DNA from: Haematobia irritans
Lineage: Eukaryota; Arthropoda; Insecta; Diptera; Muscidae
NCBI RefSeq assembly: GCF_050003625.1
Contig: NC_134398.1
Coordinates: forward strand, 98,621,479 to 98,685,478
DNA length: 64,000 nucleotides
Reading direction: 5' to 3'
Shown here: piece by piece, positions 31,855 through 42,957 of the stretch
Numbering within the stretch: position 1 is the first letter of the stretch
Layout of the letters: each line of letters begins with the position of its first letter
Program-made: the position numbers and the translations under genes
Notes under the pieces: generated by a model
What the model was told of the DNA's origin: nothing
What the model saw: only the letters and a program-made list of their open reading frames with translations
Databases searched by the model: none

Positions 31855-32069
31855 TAGCAGCGTAGCTGACGTGTGTCCCATCTGTAATCAGGGCCACATG
31901 ACACTCGTCACCTTTTTGCTTGCCCAGCTAAGCCTACCCGTCTCACTACCAGATCACTCTGGACACACCTCATCCTTGTCGCAGAGTTCCTTGATCTGGC
32001 TACCAGCTGAACTACACAAGCATAGAACAAAATGGATGAAACTACATTAAAAACTGTTACAACAACAAC
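30681..32069 (+). mobile_element. 5'-truncated copy of the 2A LINE family
   Basis: From 30681 (GTGGCGCTTGACC) to the (CAA)n tail at ~32069 this matches 3039-4450 of the LINE at very high identity. It starts inside RT at the LDLSKAFDTVNH motif, so it lacks everything upstream. A small deletion removes part of the segment around 31459 (PLYHLY missing), and five bases are lost near 31790. It shares the one-base deletion after ICNQG with the other copy. Confidence 0.9.
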
Positions 32070-33086
32070 CCAATTCAAAAATTAACTGCTTAGATTACCA
32101 AATTGAAGATAATACCCAAATATCCCTCTATTACTTTAAAGATATTACAGGAATGCAACAATCTTGATATACATATAAAACTTACCCTAATTGCATCGAT
32201 TTATAATAAATATACTTGTAAAGACATTATAAATCTCCTTACCAAAATGTAAAGAAATAATCGTCTCTACACGTTTGAGTGGTTGTCAGTCACTAATTTA
32301 TTATAAAAGATATTCAACCTTATATACTAAATCTTAAACTAGCTACAATCTAAATGTTCTTAAAAAGTAAAGATAAGAACATGAACCCCTCAATAATATT
32401 TATTGCCTACACATGTAATGCGTTTTCATTTTATTATGCCATAAACCTTATCAATCCTAAATACACATATCGCGGATAGTGCATTGTTTAGAAATCTAAA
32501 CAATTCTACATCTAATGTAAGGGAAAATAACCAAAGACGTTAAATCCTCAAAATAAGTCTTAGCCTATATTTGAAGCGTTTTTATCTTAAATCTAGAGTT
32601 TCAATATTTCAGTTAATTTAAGGACAATTTCTTTAAATCAAAAATGCGTTTCTTTACTTTAAGGAAATTTTGCCTTAGTTCAAAGACATGGTACTTTAAC
32701 GGAGGGACGCAAATTTACAAAATTTGGGTCCTAAATTTAATGAAAAAAAATTTTGAAGCAAATATTATCCACTTTATTTTAAATAAACTTTTATTATTTT
32801 AAAGAAATTTGTCCTTAATATTTTGTAAATTTCGCATCCTAAAATTTAGGTTGCGTAACCTTTAATATCACGTAAATATTTTTTTAGTGTACTACACATT
32901 TTTTAATAAAATTTTGACGCAAATCTAAAGAAAATTCAAACTATAATTAAAATCGCAATTTTTATAAAAAATGTAAACTTTTGTAAGATTATAAGAATAT
33001 TAATTTATCTAACAGACAAATAATTATAAATAAATTAACAGTGGAACAAAAAACAAATAATTGCCTCAATTAAAAACTTAATACAC
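32070..33086. other. AT-rich sequence without recognised genes
   Basis: No supported coding region. From ~32550 to ~32892 the words ctttaaat, aaggacaatttcttt and a right end tttttttagtgta resemble the TA-flanked MITE family of 45173-45825, so a degenerate relative is likely. The rest is simple AT-rich sequence. Confidence 0.35.
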
Positions 33087-33296
33087 CTAGGCCTCGGTTT
33101 GCGTCGTTTCATTTTGCGTTGTTTCGAATTTGCGTCGCTGTTGAATTAGTACTAGTTTTCACTTTTCGTCGTTAGATTTTCAAAGTTGCGTTATTATCTA
33201 TCTCCAATCTTTGAACAGTTTGCCATAAAAACTCATAATTCACTTTGCGTCGTGTTTTTTGGAACGTATCTGCCACGTAAAGCGAGGTCTAGGTAT
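33087..33296. mobile_element. Small MITE with imperfect ~22-bp inverted repeats
   Basis: The left end acctaggcctcggtttgcg pairs with the right end, whose reverse complement is acctagacctcgctttacg. The interior repeats the word ttgcgtcg or close variants at least five times. The length is ~210 bp and it has no ORF. The target duplication is unclear. Confidence 0.5.
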
Positions 33297-33740
33297 AGAA
33301 TGTTTCGACCAAAATCAATAAAATTTTTAATTCAAATAGAATATTAATTAACAAGTTCCGAAGAAATCAAATAATTTGTGTGTTTATACCTTTCGCCATT
33401 ACTTTGTTATTCCGTTTTTTAACACATCGAAATATTGGTTTCAGACCGTATAAAGTCTGTATATTCTAGGTCGTCGAGAAATCTGCGGTCGATCTACCTA
33501 TCTCCGTCCGTATGGTGAAATCAAAACAAGTTATCGACTTGAAACTTGGCGTAAGTATTTGTTATTGATGTAGGTCGGATGGTATTGCAAATGGGCCATA
33601 TAGGACTACATTTAGGTACAGCCCTTATATAAACCGATCCACAGATTTGATTTCCACAGCCTTGTGAAAGACCAAATTTCAGATACCACCATGAACAAAT
33701 AAGTCCATATCAGTCAATAATTATATATAGCCCCCATATA
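33297..33740. repeat. Dispersed fly repeat sequence
   Basis: No ORF. Words such as accgtataaagtctgtatat, tctccgtccgtatggtg and cccttatataaaccgatcc are of the type found in common dipteran intergenic repeats. The block leads into the 165-bp tandem array. Confidence 0.4.
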
Positions 33741-33741
33741 A

Positions 33742-34623
33742 ACCGGCCATATATTGAGACTCCCAACACATTTCACAATATCAGTTTTTACCATCGGATA
33801 GGACACTAAAAGATCTATCTTTCACATATAAATCTGGAACCCCATCTTTTTCCATTTGGCCACAGTGGTCACTTTTTTCTTGAGGAGCAGTGCGTCCACT
33901 TTTTTCCAAGCCATATATTGAGACTCCCAAACACATTTAGCTGTATCCGTTTTTACCATCGGATAGAGCACTAAAAGATCTATCTTTCACATATAAACCC
34001 CATCTGTTTCCATTTGGCCACAGTGGTCACTTTTCTCTTGAGGAGCAGTGCGTCCACTTTTTTCCAAGCCATATATTGAGACTCCCAAACACATTTAGCT
34101 GTATCCGTTTTTACCATCGGATAGAGCACTAAAAGATCTATCTTTCACATATAAATCTGGAACCCCATCTGTTTCCATTTGGCCACAGTGGTCACTTTTC
34201 TCTTGAGGAGCAGTGCGTCCACTTTTTTCCAAGCCATATATTGAGACTCCCAAACACATTTAGCTGTATCCGTTTTTACCATCGGATAGAGAACTAAAAG
34301 ATCTATCTTTCACATATAAATCTGGAACCCCATCTGTTTCCATTTGGCCACAGTGGTCACTTTTCTCTTGAGGAGCAGTGCGTCCACTTTTTTCCAAGCC
34401 ATATATTGAGACTCCCAATCACATTTAGCTGTATCCGTTTTTACCATCGGATAGAGCACTAAAAGATCTATCTTTCACATATAAATCTGGAACCCCATCT
34501 TTTTTCATTTGGCCACAGTGGTCACTTTTCTCTTGAGGAGCAGTGCGTCCACTTTTTTCCAAGCCATATATTGAGACTCCCAAACACATTTAGCTATATC
34601 CGTTTTCACTATCGGATAAATAT
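33742..34623. repeat. 165-bp tandem repeat, about five units
   Basis: The word ccatatattgagactccc recurs at 33742 (diverged), 33911, 34069, 34234, 34399 and 34564. Spacing is 165 bp, with one 158-bp unit that lost a few bases. Each unit holds ggccacagtggtcac, gaggagcagtgcgtccac and accatcggatag. Inner units are nearly identical, so the expansion or homogenisation is recent. Confidence 0.85.
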
Positions 34624-37252
34624 AAAACGTCTCTCCATACTCTCTCTAATACGTCTGTAGTGTCTATGTAATTTGTACATACACATGTAAGCATGGCAAT
34701 AAGCACATGTTTGCGTGTGCGTCTTGAAAATCAAACGGTAAAAAGTTAAAAAGAAAACTTGTCTGATGGGCAAACCTTAACAACATTTGTGTTCTTTTAT
34801 CTGAAGAGTACACAGGCTCATTACAGTTTCGTTGTGAATAATAAACATAAGTGGGTGACTTAAATTGGTGTTTTTGTATATTCGCAAGAAATTTAGTGTA
34901 CATTTTTAATCTTTAGTGAACATGCCACGGGAAGTGAACTTTCAGATGAAGAAGGCGGAACAATTACCGTAATGAATTTTTAATCTTATAAGATTAAAAA
35001 ATGATAATCGTATCGCCGTGTCCATTTATCCAATTTATTTTTGCAACCAACCGTATGAACCGGTAATTGTTCCGCCTTCTTCATCTGAAAGTTCACTTCC
35101 CCGTGGCACCAATTTAACTCACCCACCATCTATGTTTAGTATTCACAACGAAACTGTAATGAGCCTGTGCACTCTTCAGCGAAAAGAACGTAAATGTTGT
35201 TAAGGTTTGCCCATCAGACAAGTTTTCTGTTGAACTTTTTACAGTTTGTTTTTCAAGACGCACACGCAAACATGTGCTTATTGCCATGCTTAGATGTGTA
35301 TTAGGTAGGGTCACGGCCTAAGGCAAAAAAAAAAGTTGATGCAGTCACCCCCCAGTTTTGTACCATATTTGAAGACAATTTCAGAACACGAAAACTTTTG
35401 TTTTTCCGTGCACCCTACGACCCCCCGAAATACAATTTACTGTGCTGTGTCGTCATTTGAAGTCCGATCGAAAAGAAACGCATATCGTTGTTCATGGTTG
35501 ATCAGGGGCTATATTTCGTGCATTGGTCATTTTTGACTCCGACGTCAAATTTGATTTTTAATTTTTTTATTTCGCTTCGTATACCCCTATTATGCCCATT
35601 TCTTATAACCATTATAAAGATCTTATCAAAATATGAAACTTTTGCTTTGGAAGTATTTAATTATATTCATAAACAAAAAAGTTACAGAGATTTTAAAAAG
35701 TCAATAGGTCACCCTACACCATCAAATAGCTTTTGCTGTGTTGTCATGATATCCGATCGAAAGCACATGCACATCGTTATTCATATCTACGAAATTAATT
35801 TGAAAGGTATTTAATACACACAAACTGTTTATCTGTAAATTTCTAACCGTATCATTGTATACATACTCGTTGTGTGCACTATGGCATTTTCAGCGTTATG
35901 CAAAGTGCATGTGTTTTTGCTAGAACAATTTGAGAACAGTAGGCTCTCAAATTGTTCTAGCAAAAAATCTAACAAACACTTTCGCTACATGATTTCTTAA
36001 GTCTGTCCATATTTTTGTGAGAGAAGGCTGTTGATAGTATTTGAAAAAAGTGAAAACAAAATGAAATTCGAAGCTCGGGTTATCGACAAAACTAAATTAC
36101 CAACAAATCATCAAGTTATTGAATTCCTTTTATATTTAAAGAAAGCAGGTTAAAAATGAATCTACTAGTCATGTTACAGACGATAAACGATTGCGTTATA
36201 TAATATCCAAAATTAAAAGTCGCCAACAACATAGTAAACTTGATTCTAGACAGGATTTGTTATAAATTAATTCTAAAAAGTTGTTAGCCGCATAATAAAA
36301 TTGTACAATTAATAAACATGAAATGTACTCAAATCAAATACAAATCTAATCTAATATTTTCTTGTTTAAAGTATTTACTCATGTGACAACATTGCTCACC
36401 ATTGTGAAGATGACAAGAAAACGCAAAAAAAATACGGCGTAGTCAGATGTTGAAAGGCAGAAATTTAACCAATGTGTAAGCAGCATAACGATCTTCGTAA
36501 TTTTCCACAATTCCGTTACCACTTACTTTTATTGTTAGATTGATTGTTAGATTTTAAAACAGTAGGCTCTCAAGTTGTTCAAGCAAAAACACAAGAACTT
36601 TGCATAACGCAGAAAATGTCGTAGTGCACACAACGAGTATGTATACAATGATACGGTTAGAAATTTACAGATAAACAGTTTGTGTATATTAAATACCTTT
36701 CAAATTAATTTCGTAGATGTGAATAACGATGTGCATGTGGTTTCGATCGGATATCATGACAACACAGCAAAAGCTATTTGATGGTGTAGGGTGACCTATT
36801 GACTTTTTAAAATCTCTGTAACATTTTTGTTTATGAATATAATTAAATACTTCCAAAGCAAAAGTTTCATATTTTGATAAGATCTTTATAATGGTTATAA
36901 GAAATGGGCATCATAGGGGTATACGAAGCGAAATAAAAAAATTAAAAATCAAATTTGACGTCGGAGTCAAAAATGACCAATGCACGAAATATAGCCCCTG
37001 ATCAACCATGAACAACGATATGCGTTTCTTTTCGATCGGACTTCAAATGACGACACAGTACAGTAAATTGCATTTCGGGGGGTCGTAGGGTGCACGAAAA
37101 AAAAAAAGTTTTAGTGTTCTGAAATTGTCTTCAAATATGCTACAAAACTGGGGGGTGACTGCATGAACTTTTTTTCGCGACCCTATCTAATGTGTATGTA
37201 CAAATTACATAGACGCTAAAGACGTATTAGAGAGAGTATGGAGAGACGTTTT
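34624..37252. mobile_element. 2.6-kb foldback element with nested palindrome
   Basis: The outer ends aaaacgtctctccatac (34624) and its reverse complement (to 37252) are inverted. The inversion continues inward: 35305-35950 is the reverse complement of about 36555-37195 at high identity, leaving a ~600-base loop. Both arms contain patches such as cggagtcaaaaatgacc and the poly-C run near the cccccc agttttgta segment. The left arm is interrupted by another palindrome (34678-35307). No transposase-like protein is encoded. The structure resembles foldback transposons, but it may also derive from a MITE-like inverted duplication. Confidence 0.75.
34678..35307. mobile_element. 630-bp palindrome inserted in the foldback arm
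   Basis: 34678-~34970 is the reverse complement of ~35060-35307, with a spacer of ~90 bases centred near 35015. Matching words include gcatggcaataagcacatg and gaagaaggcggaacaatta. It lies between the outer and inner parts of the left arm of the larger foldback; the right arm lacks it at the equivalent point (tacatacacat / tagatagggtc). The ends read atacacat and atgtgtat. Confidence 0.75.
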
Positions 37253-37289
37253 AGAGAGAGAGAGAGAGTACGGTGAGGCAGAAATACTC

Positions 37290-38262
37290 AAACTCCCATT
37301 CGTATTATTAATGAACATATTTCATTAATATGACGAAATATAACAATTTAAATTTTATTTTTTAACGATCCATATCATTATATTGACGATCGCTTTCGTT
37401 TTATAAGCGAAATTTTCAATTCCAGTTTCGAAGTATATAAAACGACTGTTTTAAGGGCTAAAAGTTTCCAAAAGTTACATAGAGAGTAAATGATTATAAT
37501 AATTTCATCTTGGAAAAAAATTTTATTCTAATTTTTGAAAAAATTACAAAGTTAATATTCGTAATATTAACGAAACATGTTTCATTAATATAACGAAAAA
37601 CCAAAACACAAAATTGTCTTTTAACGATTGATTTCGTTGTATTAACGATCACTTTCGTTCTTATAACGAAAAATTTCGTAATATTAACGAAAAATAATCA
37701 ACGAAGCCCGTTCGTTAATAGTACGAAACATTTTTCTACCAGTGTAGAAATAAGAGACTTTTTTTCCTAAGTGAAATGATTATCAAATTACTTAATTTAT
37801 TAATAAATATTATTTCCTACTGTATATAAATCATATTTCAAAGATCTTAACAAAAAATAATACAATACCAATGACTACACTCAAATGCAATAATTGGTTG
37901 GGTTTCATTACTATAACGTTTGTGTTCATTTACACAACGTTCGCCTTTCATTCATACAATGAAAAAACTGGGTTCATACAATGAATGATTTTCATTCATA
38001 CAACGTATAAGCTGCATCCATACAATGAATAAATTTCATTCATACAACGAATAATATTCGTTAATACAACGAAAAGGCTACGTAATGGCAACGTAATTAT
38101 TCGTTAATACTACGAAATGTATTCCATAAAGGGCTTCGTAAATATAACGTAAAATTACGTTGTTATAACGAAATGCTACGTTGGCTGACTTTTAATGAAG
38201 AATTTCGTTAATATAGAAATTCATCGTGTTAACGAAACTTTTTCTACCAGTGTATAACGAAA
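37290..38262. repeat. TTAACGAAA-rich repeat region with MITE-like ends
   Basis: Variants of cgttaatataacgaaa and its reverse complement occur dozens of times. The sequence tttttctaccagtgta is found twice as a right-hand end (to 37746 and to 38262), which suggests two related TIR elements, or one element with a duplicated end, of the type ta-cactggtagaaaa. No ORF is credible. Confidence 0.5.
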
Positions 38263-38284
38263 TCGCATTTTAATTCCGACAACA

Positions 38285-38613
38285 CACTGGAGAAATCAAA
38301 TAGCTGGTATAGGAATGTAAATCCAAACAAACTTCCAATAAAAGATTATGCAAGTCTCCATATTGATGATTTTAATAGAAAAGGTCTCGTTAAGATAACA
38401 AGATTGAGACTAGGGCACACATTAATCACACATGGTCATCTATTGAAAATCATTGATCTACCTTCATGCAATTGCCCTCGCATCGAGGCTACAAGTCTTC
38501 AACACACATTATATCAATATAATGACACTAGAGCAGCCAGGAATACATTTTTGATGGAAATGATCCGATCCCATCTAACAATAATAAACGAAACATTATC
38601 AATTTTCTCATAA
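38285..38613 (+). pseudogene. I-like LINE, C-terminal end
   Basis: The sequence encodes KDYASLHIDDFNRKGLVK, then ITRLRLGHTLITHGHLL and a Cys motif SCNCPRIEATSLQHTLY. This order matches the end of ORF2 in I-type elements, downstream of RNase H. The frame from 38404 ends TAA at 38611-38613. An AT-rich 3' UTR follows. It may be the missing 3' end of the I-like pieces at 27448-29420. Confidence 0.65.
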
Positions 38614-38859
38614 ATTTAAATTTGTGTCGTTGTATTTAAATCCATTTATATTATGCAGTCTATATATATTTAAAACTTATAATATATACATTTACAGCTG
38701 TTTATACAGTTAAGATCTAACTCTCTTATTGTAATTATGAACTTAAGGCCATTGCAGTTATAGCTCTTTTTGATGTTAGCTTACAATTTATAATTCGAAG
38801 TTAACAAATAAAAAAAATTTAAATTTATTTATTTTTTAATTTGATTAAATTAAATTTTC
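38614..38859. other. AT-rich sequence, probable LINE 3' UTR
   Basis: No ORF. The likely 3' UTR of the I-like fragment grades into TTTAAATTTATTTA-type sequence near 38810. Confidence 0.35.
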
Positions 38860-39070
38860 AAATTTGCGCTTTTCACAAATACTTTTCTCATGAAGACTTT
38901 TGTGATTATTAAAGCTGATCTCAAAACTATACCGCACGCGGCTTAGTTTTGACACAGTGTAAAAATTTGTTCAAAAAATTTGTTCAAAGACTATTTTACA
39001 ATTTGCGCTTTTCACAAAAACTTTTCTAATGAAGAATTTTGTCCTTATGAAAGCTGAGCTCAATCCAAAG
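38860..39070. repeat. Inverted copies of the 7.4-kb repeat unit
   Basis: Two imperfect copies of ttgcgcttttcacaaa.acttttct.atgaag occur about 135 bases apart. Reverse-complemented, they match the unit at ~7430-7675, including cactgtg and the ccgcacgcggcttagtttt segment. Confidence 0.55.
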
Positions 39071-39219
39071 GGTGATCAATACCCGTTTCCAAATGACGGG
39101 ACATTTTGTGTTATTTAACCCATCCGCGCACAGATATATTTTTTAACCCTTTGTATGGGAGGTACGTGAAGGAGTGGTCCGATCGGAACCAAACTTGGCA
39201 TTTTTCTTAGTTTTAACCA

Positions 39220-39679
39220 TCAACAAGGCCTTCTATTTCTGTTGTATGGGATCGAAGCACTGTGCACGGGTTTGTTGATCGTTTGCACGAGTAAGTTCCA
39301 TGCATTTGGTGCAGATTTATTCGTATTATATTTCAGAATCGCTGCTGGTTTACGTTTAGCCAATTCGTTGGGACGACCAGAACTTTGTGGTGGTTGTAGG
39401 AGCAACACCACTCTAAAATTTTTGTGTTTTTGAAACTAAACTAAAAAAACTTTTTCGAGTTTATCCCATAATTTCTTAGCAGTCTAAATATTGGGCTTAG
39501 AAAGTCCAGAATTTGATGCCTTTGTAGCAATCGTTTTGTATGATTGCTACAAAGGCATCAAATTCTTTGGGGGTGAATGGTTTCCACTCCTTTCTATTTG
39601 CTAAATTCCATTCTTTATTGTGCATGCTTGCTTTACGAGTCGTCTCGCGAATTATTATGTGTAATATTTCTTCAGTCAT
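39220..39679 (-). pseudogene. piggyBac-like transposase remnants
   Basis: On the minus strand 39679-39497 encodes MTEEILHIIIRETTRKAS and WKPFTPKEFDAFVAII, which resembles the start of the piggyBac transposase core (DDE_Tnp_1_7). 39411-39220 encodes KRKPAAILKYNTNKSAPN, similar in form to the Y-N-x-x-K-S/G-G segment near the C-terminal part of that family. The middle of the protein with its catalytic aspartates is missing, and the junction contains a perfect hairpin. The assignment is moderate for the N-terminal piece and weaker for the other. Confidence 0.5.
39508..39566. repeat. Perfect 25-bp hairpin at a deletion junction
   Basis: The arm agaatttgatgcctttgtag-caatc is followed after nine bases (gttttgtat) by its exact reverse complement. 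One arm belongs to the piggyBac-like coding sequence (KEFDAFVAI), so the second is an inverted copy made when the middle of the gene was lost. Confidence 0.85.
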
Positions 39680-40344
39680 ATAAGATTGAAAAATGGTAAA
39701 CTTATATAATGTATGTACCGGAGGTCCAGTTTTTTTGTACCAAATTTTGACAATATTATGTGTACAACTCTACTGTTGTTGAAAACGCGTTTCGCAACTT
39801 GAAATTTGCAAAAAATGTTCCAAAGCGTGTTGGATATAAGCATTTGTCCAGTGCTTCTGTTTATTGGAAAATCCCAAATGGTGGCTGTATCATAATTTAT
39901 ATGCGATGATATAACCGATATGCAGCTAATTGATGTGATCGAATTTTTAACTTATTGCAGACAATTCTTAGCGTATGCAATTCTGACCACTGGAAGATTT
40001 TTTTCAACCACAGACATTTTATACGGATAAACGAACGGCACATAAATGAGACTCTGTTGAAAAATCTATATCCCCAACGCTCATTTTCAAAAATAACTAA
40101 ATTTGTTGTGCGCTATGTTAAAATGTTCAATTTTATCTTAGTTCGTTTTTTTAAATTAAAAAAAAAATGGTTTCATTACAAATTATAAAATACATTTTCA
40201 TAAATATTTGGGCTATAGCCCTTCATAGAAATTATATGTTGCTACCCTTATAATCGGAATGAACAGTTCAAACCATACAACCCCATATCCAACCCCAAAC
40301 GGAATATATTGTATATATGGTATCAAATATGCTCAATAACTTAC
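39680..40344. other. AT-rich sequence, no recognised gene
   Basis: A plus-strand stretch near 39780-39870 could encode VVENAFRNLK followed by unrelated residues. This is a weak hint of a DDE transposase tail and cannot be supported. The right end is intron sequence downstream of the host exon, starting with the donor site GTAAG at 40344 on the minus strand. Confidence 0.3.
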
Positions 40345-40570
40345 CAACAATTAAACGTTCATCTGCAGGTATTTCTTTAAATAGCTTCTTGAACTCCTGT
40401 GAACGCGATTTGTAGTTTGGATATAAAACGTTGTACCACGACTTTTTCTTGGCTCTATCTGACAACCGTGATACGTTTCGTGTTTTATCCTCAAGTCGAG
40501 ATGGTGTATCTAACTGACAAATCCCACGTCCGATATCAAATGAATTATCGTTCGATGAGATTAGTGATTC
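40345..40570 (-). CDS. Exon of a GRAM-domain Aster/GRAMD1-type protein
   Basis: This 226-bp exon is open on the minus strand throughout. It is preceded by an acceptor (tttttatag, reading GAATCACTA at 40570) and followed by the donor GTAAGT after ...TTAATTGTTG. It encodes a polar stretch (ISSNDNSFDIGRGICQLD) and then KKKSWYNVLYPNYKSRSQEF and KKLFKEIPADERLIV. This matches the start of the GRAM domain in animal Aster (GRAMD1) proteins and their fly relative, where D-Y-S-C follows. The exon ends after the first base of that codon (phase 1), as expected. These proteins bind ER membranes and move sterol at ER-plasma membrane contacts. Neighbouring exons are not seen in the window, so its introns must be long and filled with repeats. 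Confidence 0.85.
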
Positions 40571-41201
40571 CTATAAAAAATAAAATTATTTATATAAAGT
40601 TTAAATTTATTTTGTATTATTTTTTTTTTTTTTTTGATTTGGTTAAAGCTCCTTCCCTGCATTAGAAGAACGCTTTATCAATACAATTTAGTAATCGACC
40701 ACCCTTTTGCACGACATTTTTACCTTTCCATAATACTATAATAAACAAGCAATGGAAGTCTACAGTCGGGTGGGGCGACTATATTATACTCCGCACCACT
40801 TTGTAGATCTACATTTTCTATACCATCTCAAATTCTTCAAATTTGTTGGGCTTATTTCCATTTATTGTTTACATTTATTTAAATCTGAACCGATATGGAC
40901 AAAATTTTTTTGATTTCTTAGCCAATTTTATGGAGTTTCGCAAGTGTCTTTATCGGTCGGTAGATATGCACTAGAGGTGTTGAAGCCATTTTCAACAGCC
41001 TTTACGGCTGTCCCCATAACTCATTTTAAATTTAATTTTGAATTCCTTTTCTTCTGTTTTATTTTCTGAATTTTTAGTACAAAACTTCTCCTATAATTTC
41101 ATTTTGATCTCATTTAACTTAACGTATGTATTTATGTACATATAGGCTAGGAACATTCCTTATGTTAAGCGCCGTCATAATTTTAAGTCTTTAAGAAGAA
41201 C
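40571..41201 (-). other. Intron of the GRAM-domain gene, repeat-rich
   Basis: A pyrimidine-rich stretch on the minus strand (T-rich, with a poly-A/T run at 40620-40636) precedes the acceptor. From ~40780 to 40900 the sequence ttatactccgcaccactttg resembles the end of the repeat at ~7665-7710. No further exon is recognised. Confidence 0.45.
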
Positions 41202-41205
41202 TTAA

Positions 41206-41447
41206 CCCTCTAATGCCCAAGCCCGCCTTTAGGCGGTCTTCATTTAATAAGGAAGCTTTTAGTAAAACACAACTTAAGACAACAAAAATGGGTAAAATAA
41301 AAAGAAAACTTAGTTAAAGCTGTTCAAGAGGCTTTGCAGCATATACTGAATTTTACCGTATAAATTTTTCTTGTTTAGTTTTCTTGCTTTCGTGTCGTTA
41401 ACATTGAAAATTTAATCAGATGGCAAAAAAATTGGGGCATTAGAGGG
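41206..41447. mobile_element. piggyBac-type MITE
   Basis: TTAA (41202-41205) and TTAA (41448-41451) flank a 242-bp element. Its ends read CCCTCTAATGCCCAA and, inverted, CCCTCTAATGCCCCAA. TTAA targets and CCC-starting ends are the marks of piggyBac elements. A short hairpin (gcccgccttta/ggcgg) lies near the left end. It has no ORF. Confidence 0.85.
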
Positions 41448-42039
41448 TTAAGAATTCAACGAATTCAAAATAATTCTTGACCGTTTATCAGAAATCTTAA
41501 AAACAGATTTCTTCAAGAGGTATAGGAAATTTTAGTAATTTTTACAAGCTTTGGTCATATTTGCCCAAATTGGAGAAACTTATATGTTATTGCTTGCGCT
41601 CGTTTCCTCAGCGAATATCCTTGTGGTACACCAGAATAAAATGTTAATTGGTAGCCCTGGTAGTACACCAGAACTTCTCTTTTAAAAGGGTTTAAGATTC
41701 TTCTCTAGGTGATACACCAAGAAAAGAAAATAATCACATTAGTTAAAACCAGGGATCCGGAGTGCAGCGTGAAGCGGAGCGGAGCAAGCCCTTTTTTTGC
41801 CGGAGCGGGAGCGGCATTTCTAAAATCCGGAGCGGGGCGGTTTTTCATTTGGAATAAAATATTACTTGAATGAAATGTGTAACTTTGAAATTACACTGTG
41901 TATGTAATTTCAAATATAGCTAGTACTTAGCGTAGTGTGAGTAAATGTTTAAAATGTACGATATGTATTTTTGTACGTACACATATAAAAAAAAGTGTCT
42001 CGTAAATTTAAGAAGACTTTTCCAATAATTTATTACAAG

Positions 42040-42446
42040 AATTTTCCAGAATTTTAGTTCATTTTTCGTATCTTCTACGAAAATTAACTACTCGAAAGGA
42101 AATTTTACAAATTCTAAGTAGCAATCGTTTAGTTCCTGGCCTACAAAATACGATGGAAATTTCCTTAAAAAATTTCTTAACTGGTAGTTAAATATTCGTT
42201 TGTCATGCTATAAAACTACTTGTGAAATGTAAAGTATTTTCTAAATAATAAGTAATTTTCGTATCTTCTACGAAAATTAACTACTCGTAAGGAAATTTTA
42301 CAAATTCTAAGTACCAATCGTTTAGTTCCTGGCCTACAAAATACGATGGAAATTTCCTTAAAAAATTTCTTAACTGGTAGTTAAAAATTCGTTTGTCATG
42401 CTATAAAACTACTTGTGAAATGTAAAGTATTTTCTAAATAATAAGT
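42040..42446. repeat. 193-bp tandem duplication
   Basis: The word ttcgtatcttctacgaaaat begins near 42065 and again near 42258. The two units match almost perfectly through ctttagt/ggcctacaaaatacgatgg and aaataataagt. Only a few single-base differences are seen, so the duplication is recent. Confidence 0.85.
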
Positions 42447-42957
42447 GCAATTTACTATAAGATTTTTTTTGTATGGGAAAATATGTTTTTTACGAAAAAT
42501 GAACTTGAAAGTGGATAGCAATTTCTTACAGACAATTCCTATAGTTAATAATTGTAGGTAAAAAATTACCTAATGAAATATTTTTAGTTCACATGTAATT
42601 AAATTTGTAGACATTTTCGTCAAAATGGTAGATAACATTTCATGAAAATTTTGCAAATTTTAGGTTAAACGTTTCATCGTTCATAAACTGGTGTGCCTTT
42701 ACGAATATTATTCTTAGAGTAAATTGTCAGCAGATGCGATGAACTAATGCATAGTACAGAGATCTTTATCGGCATAGTGGAATGTGATTAATGTAAAGAT
42801 GATGTTACTTGAGTTTTGTTGTGTATACATGAGCGTGGGGTTGTTTTTATTTTTGTTCATTTAGTGGTTTGTGTGTGTGTTTGTTATTCGCGGATGGTTT
42901 ATTTGGCTGGATGAGGTGTTGTTTTCAATAAAGGCACATGTGTTTTTGTTGTTGTAG

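Noticed and set aside
39770..39880. Possible Harbinger-type transposase tail (VVENAFRNLK)
   Set aside because: Only one short word fits; the residues that follow do not, and there are no inverted ends. Too weak to report.
42040..42446. CRISPR-like array
   Set aside because: Two copies of a 193-bp tandem duplication only; no short spaced repeats, and the organism is a eukaryote.
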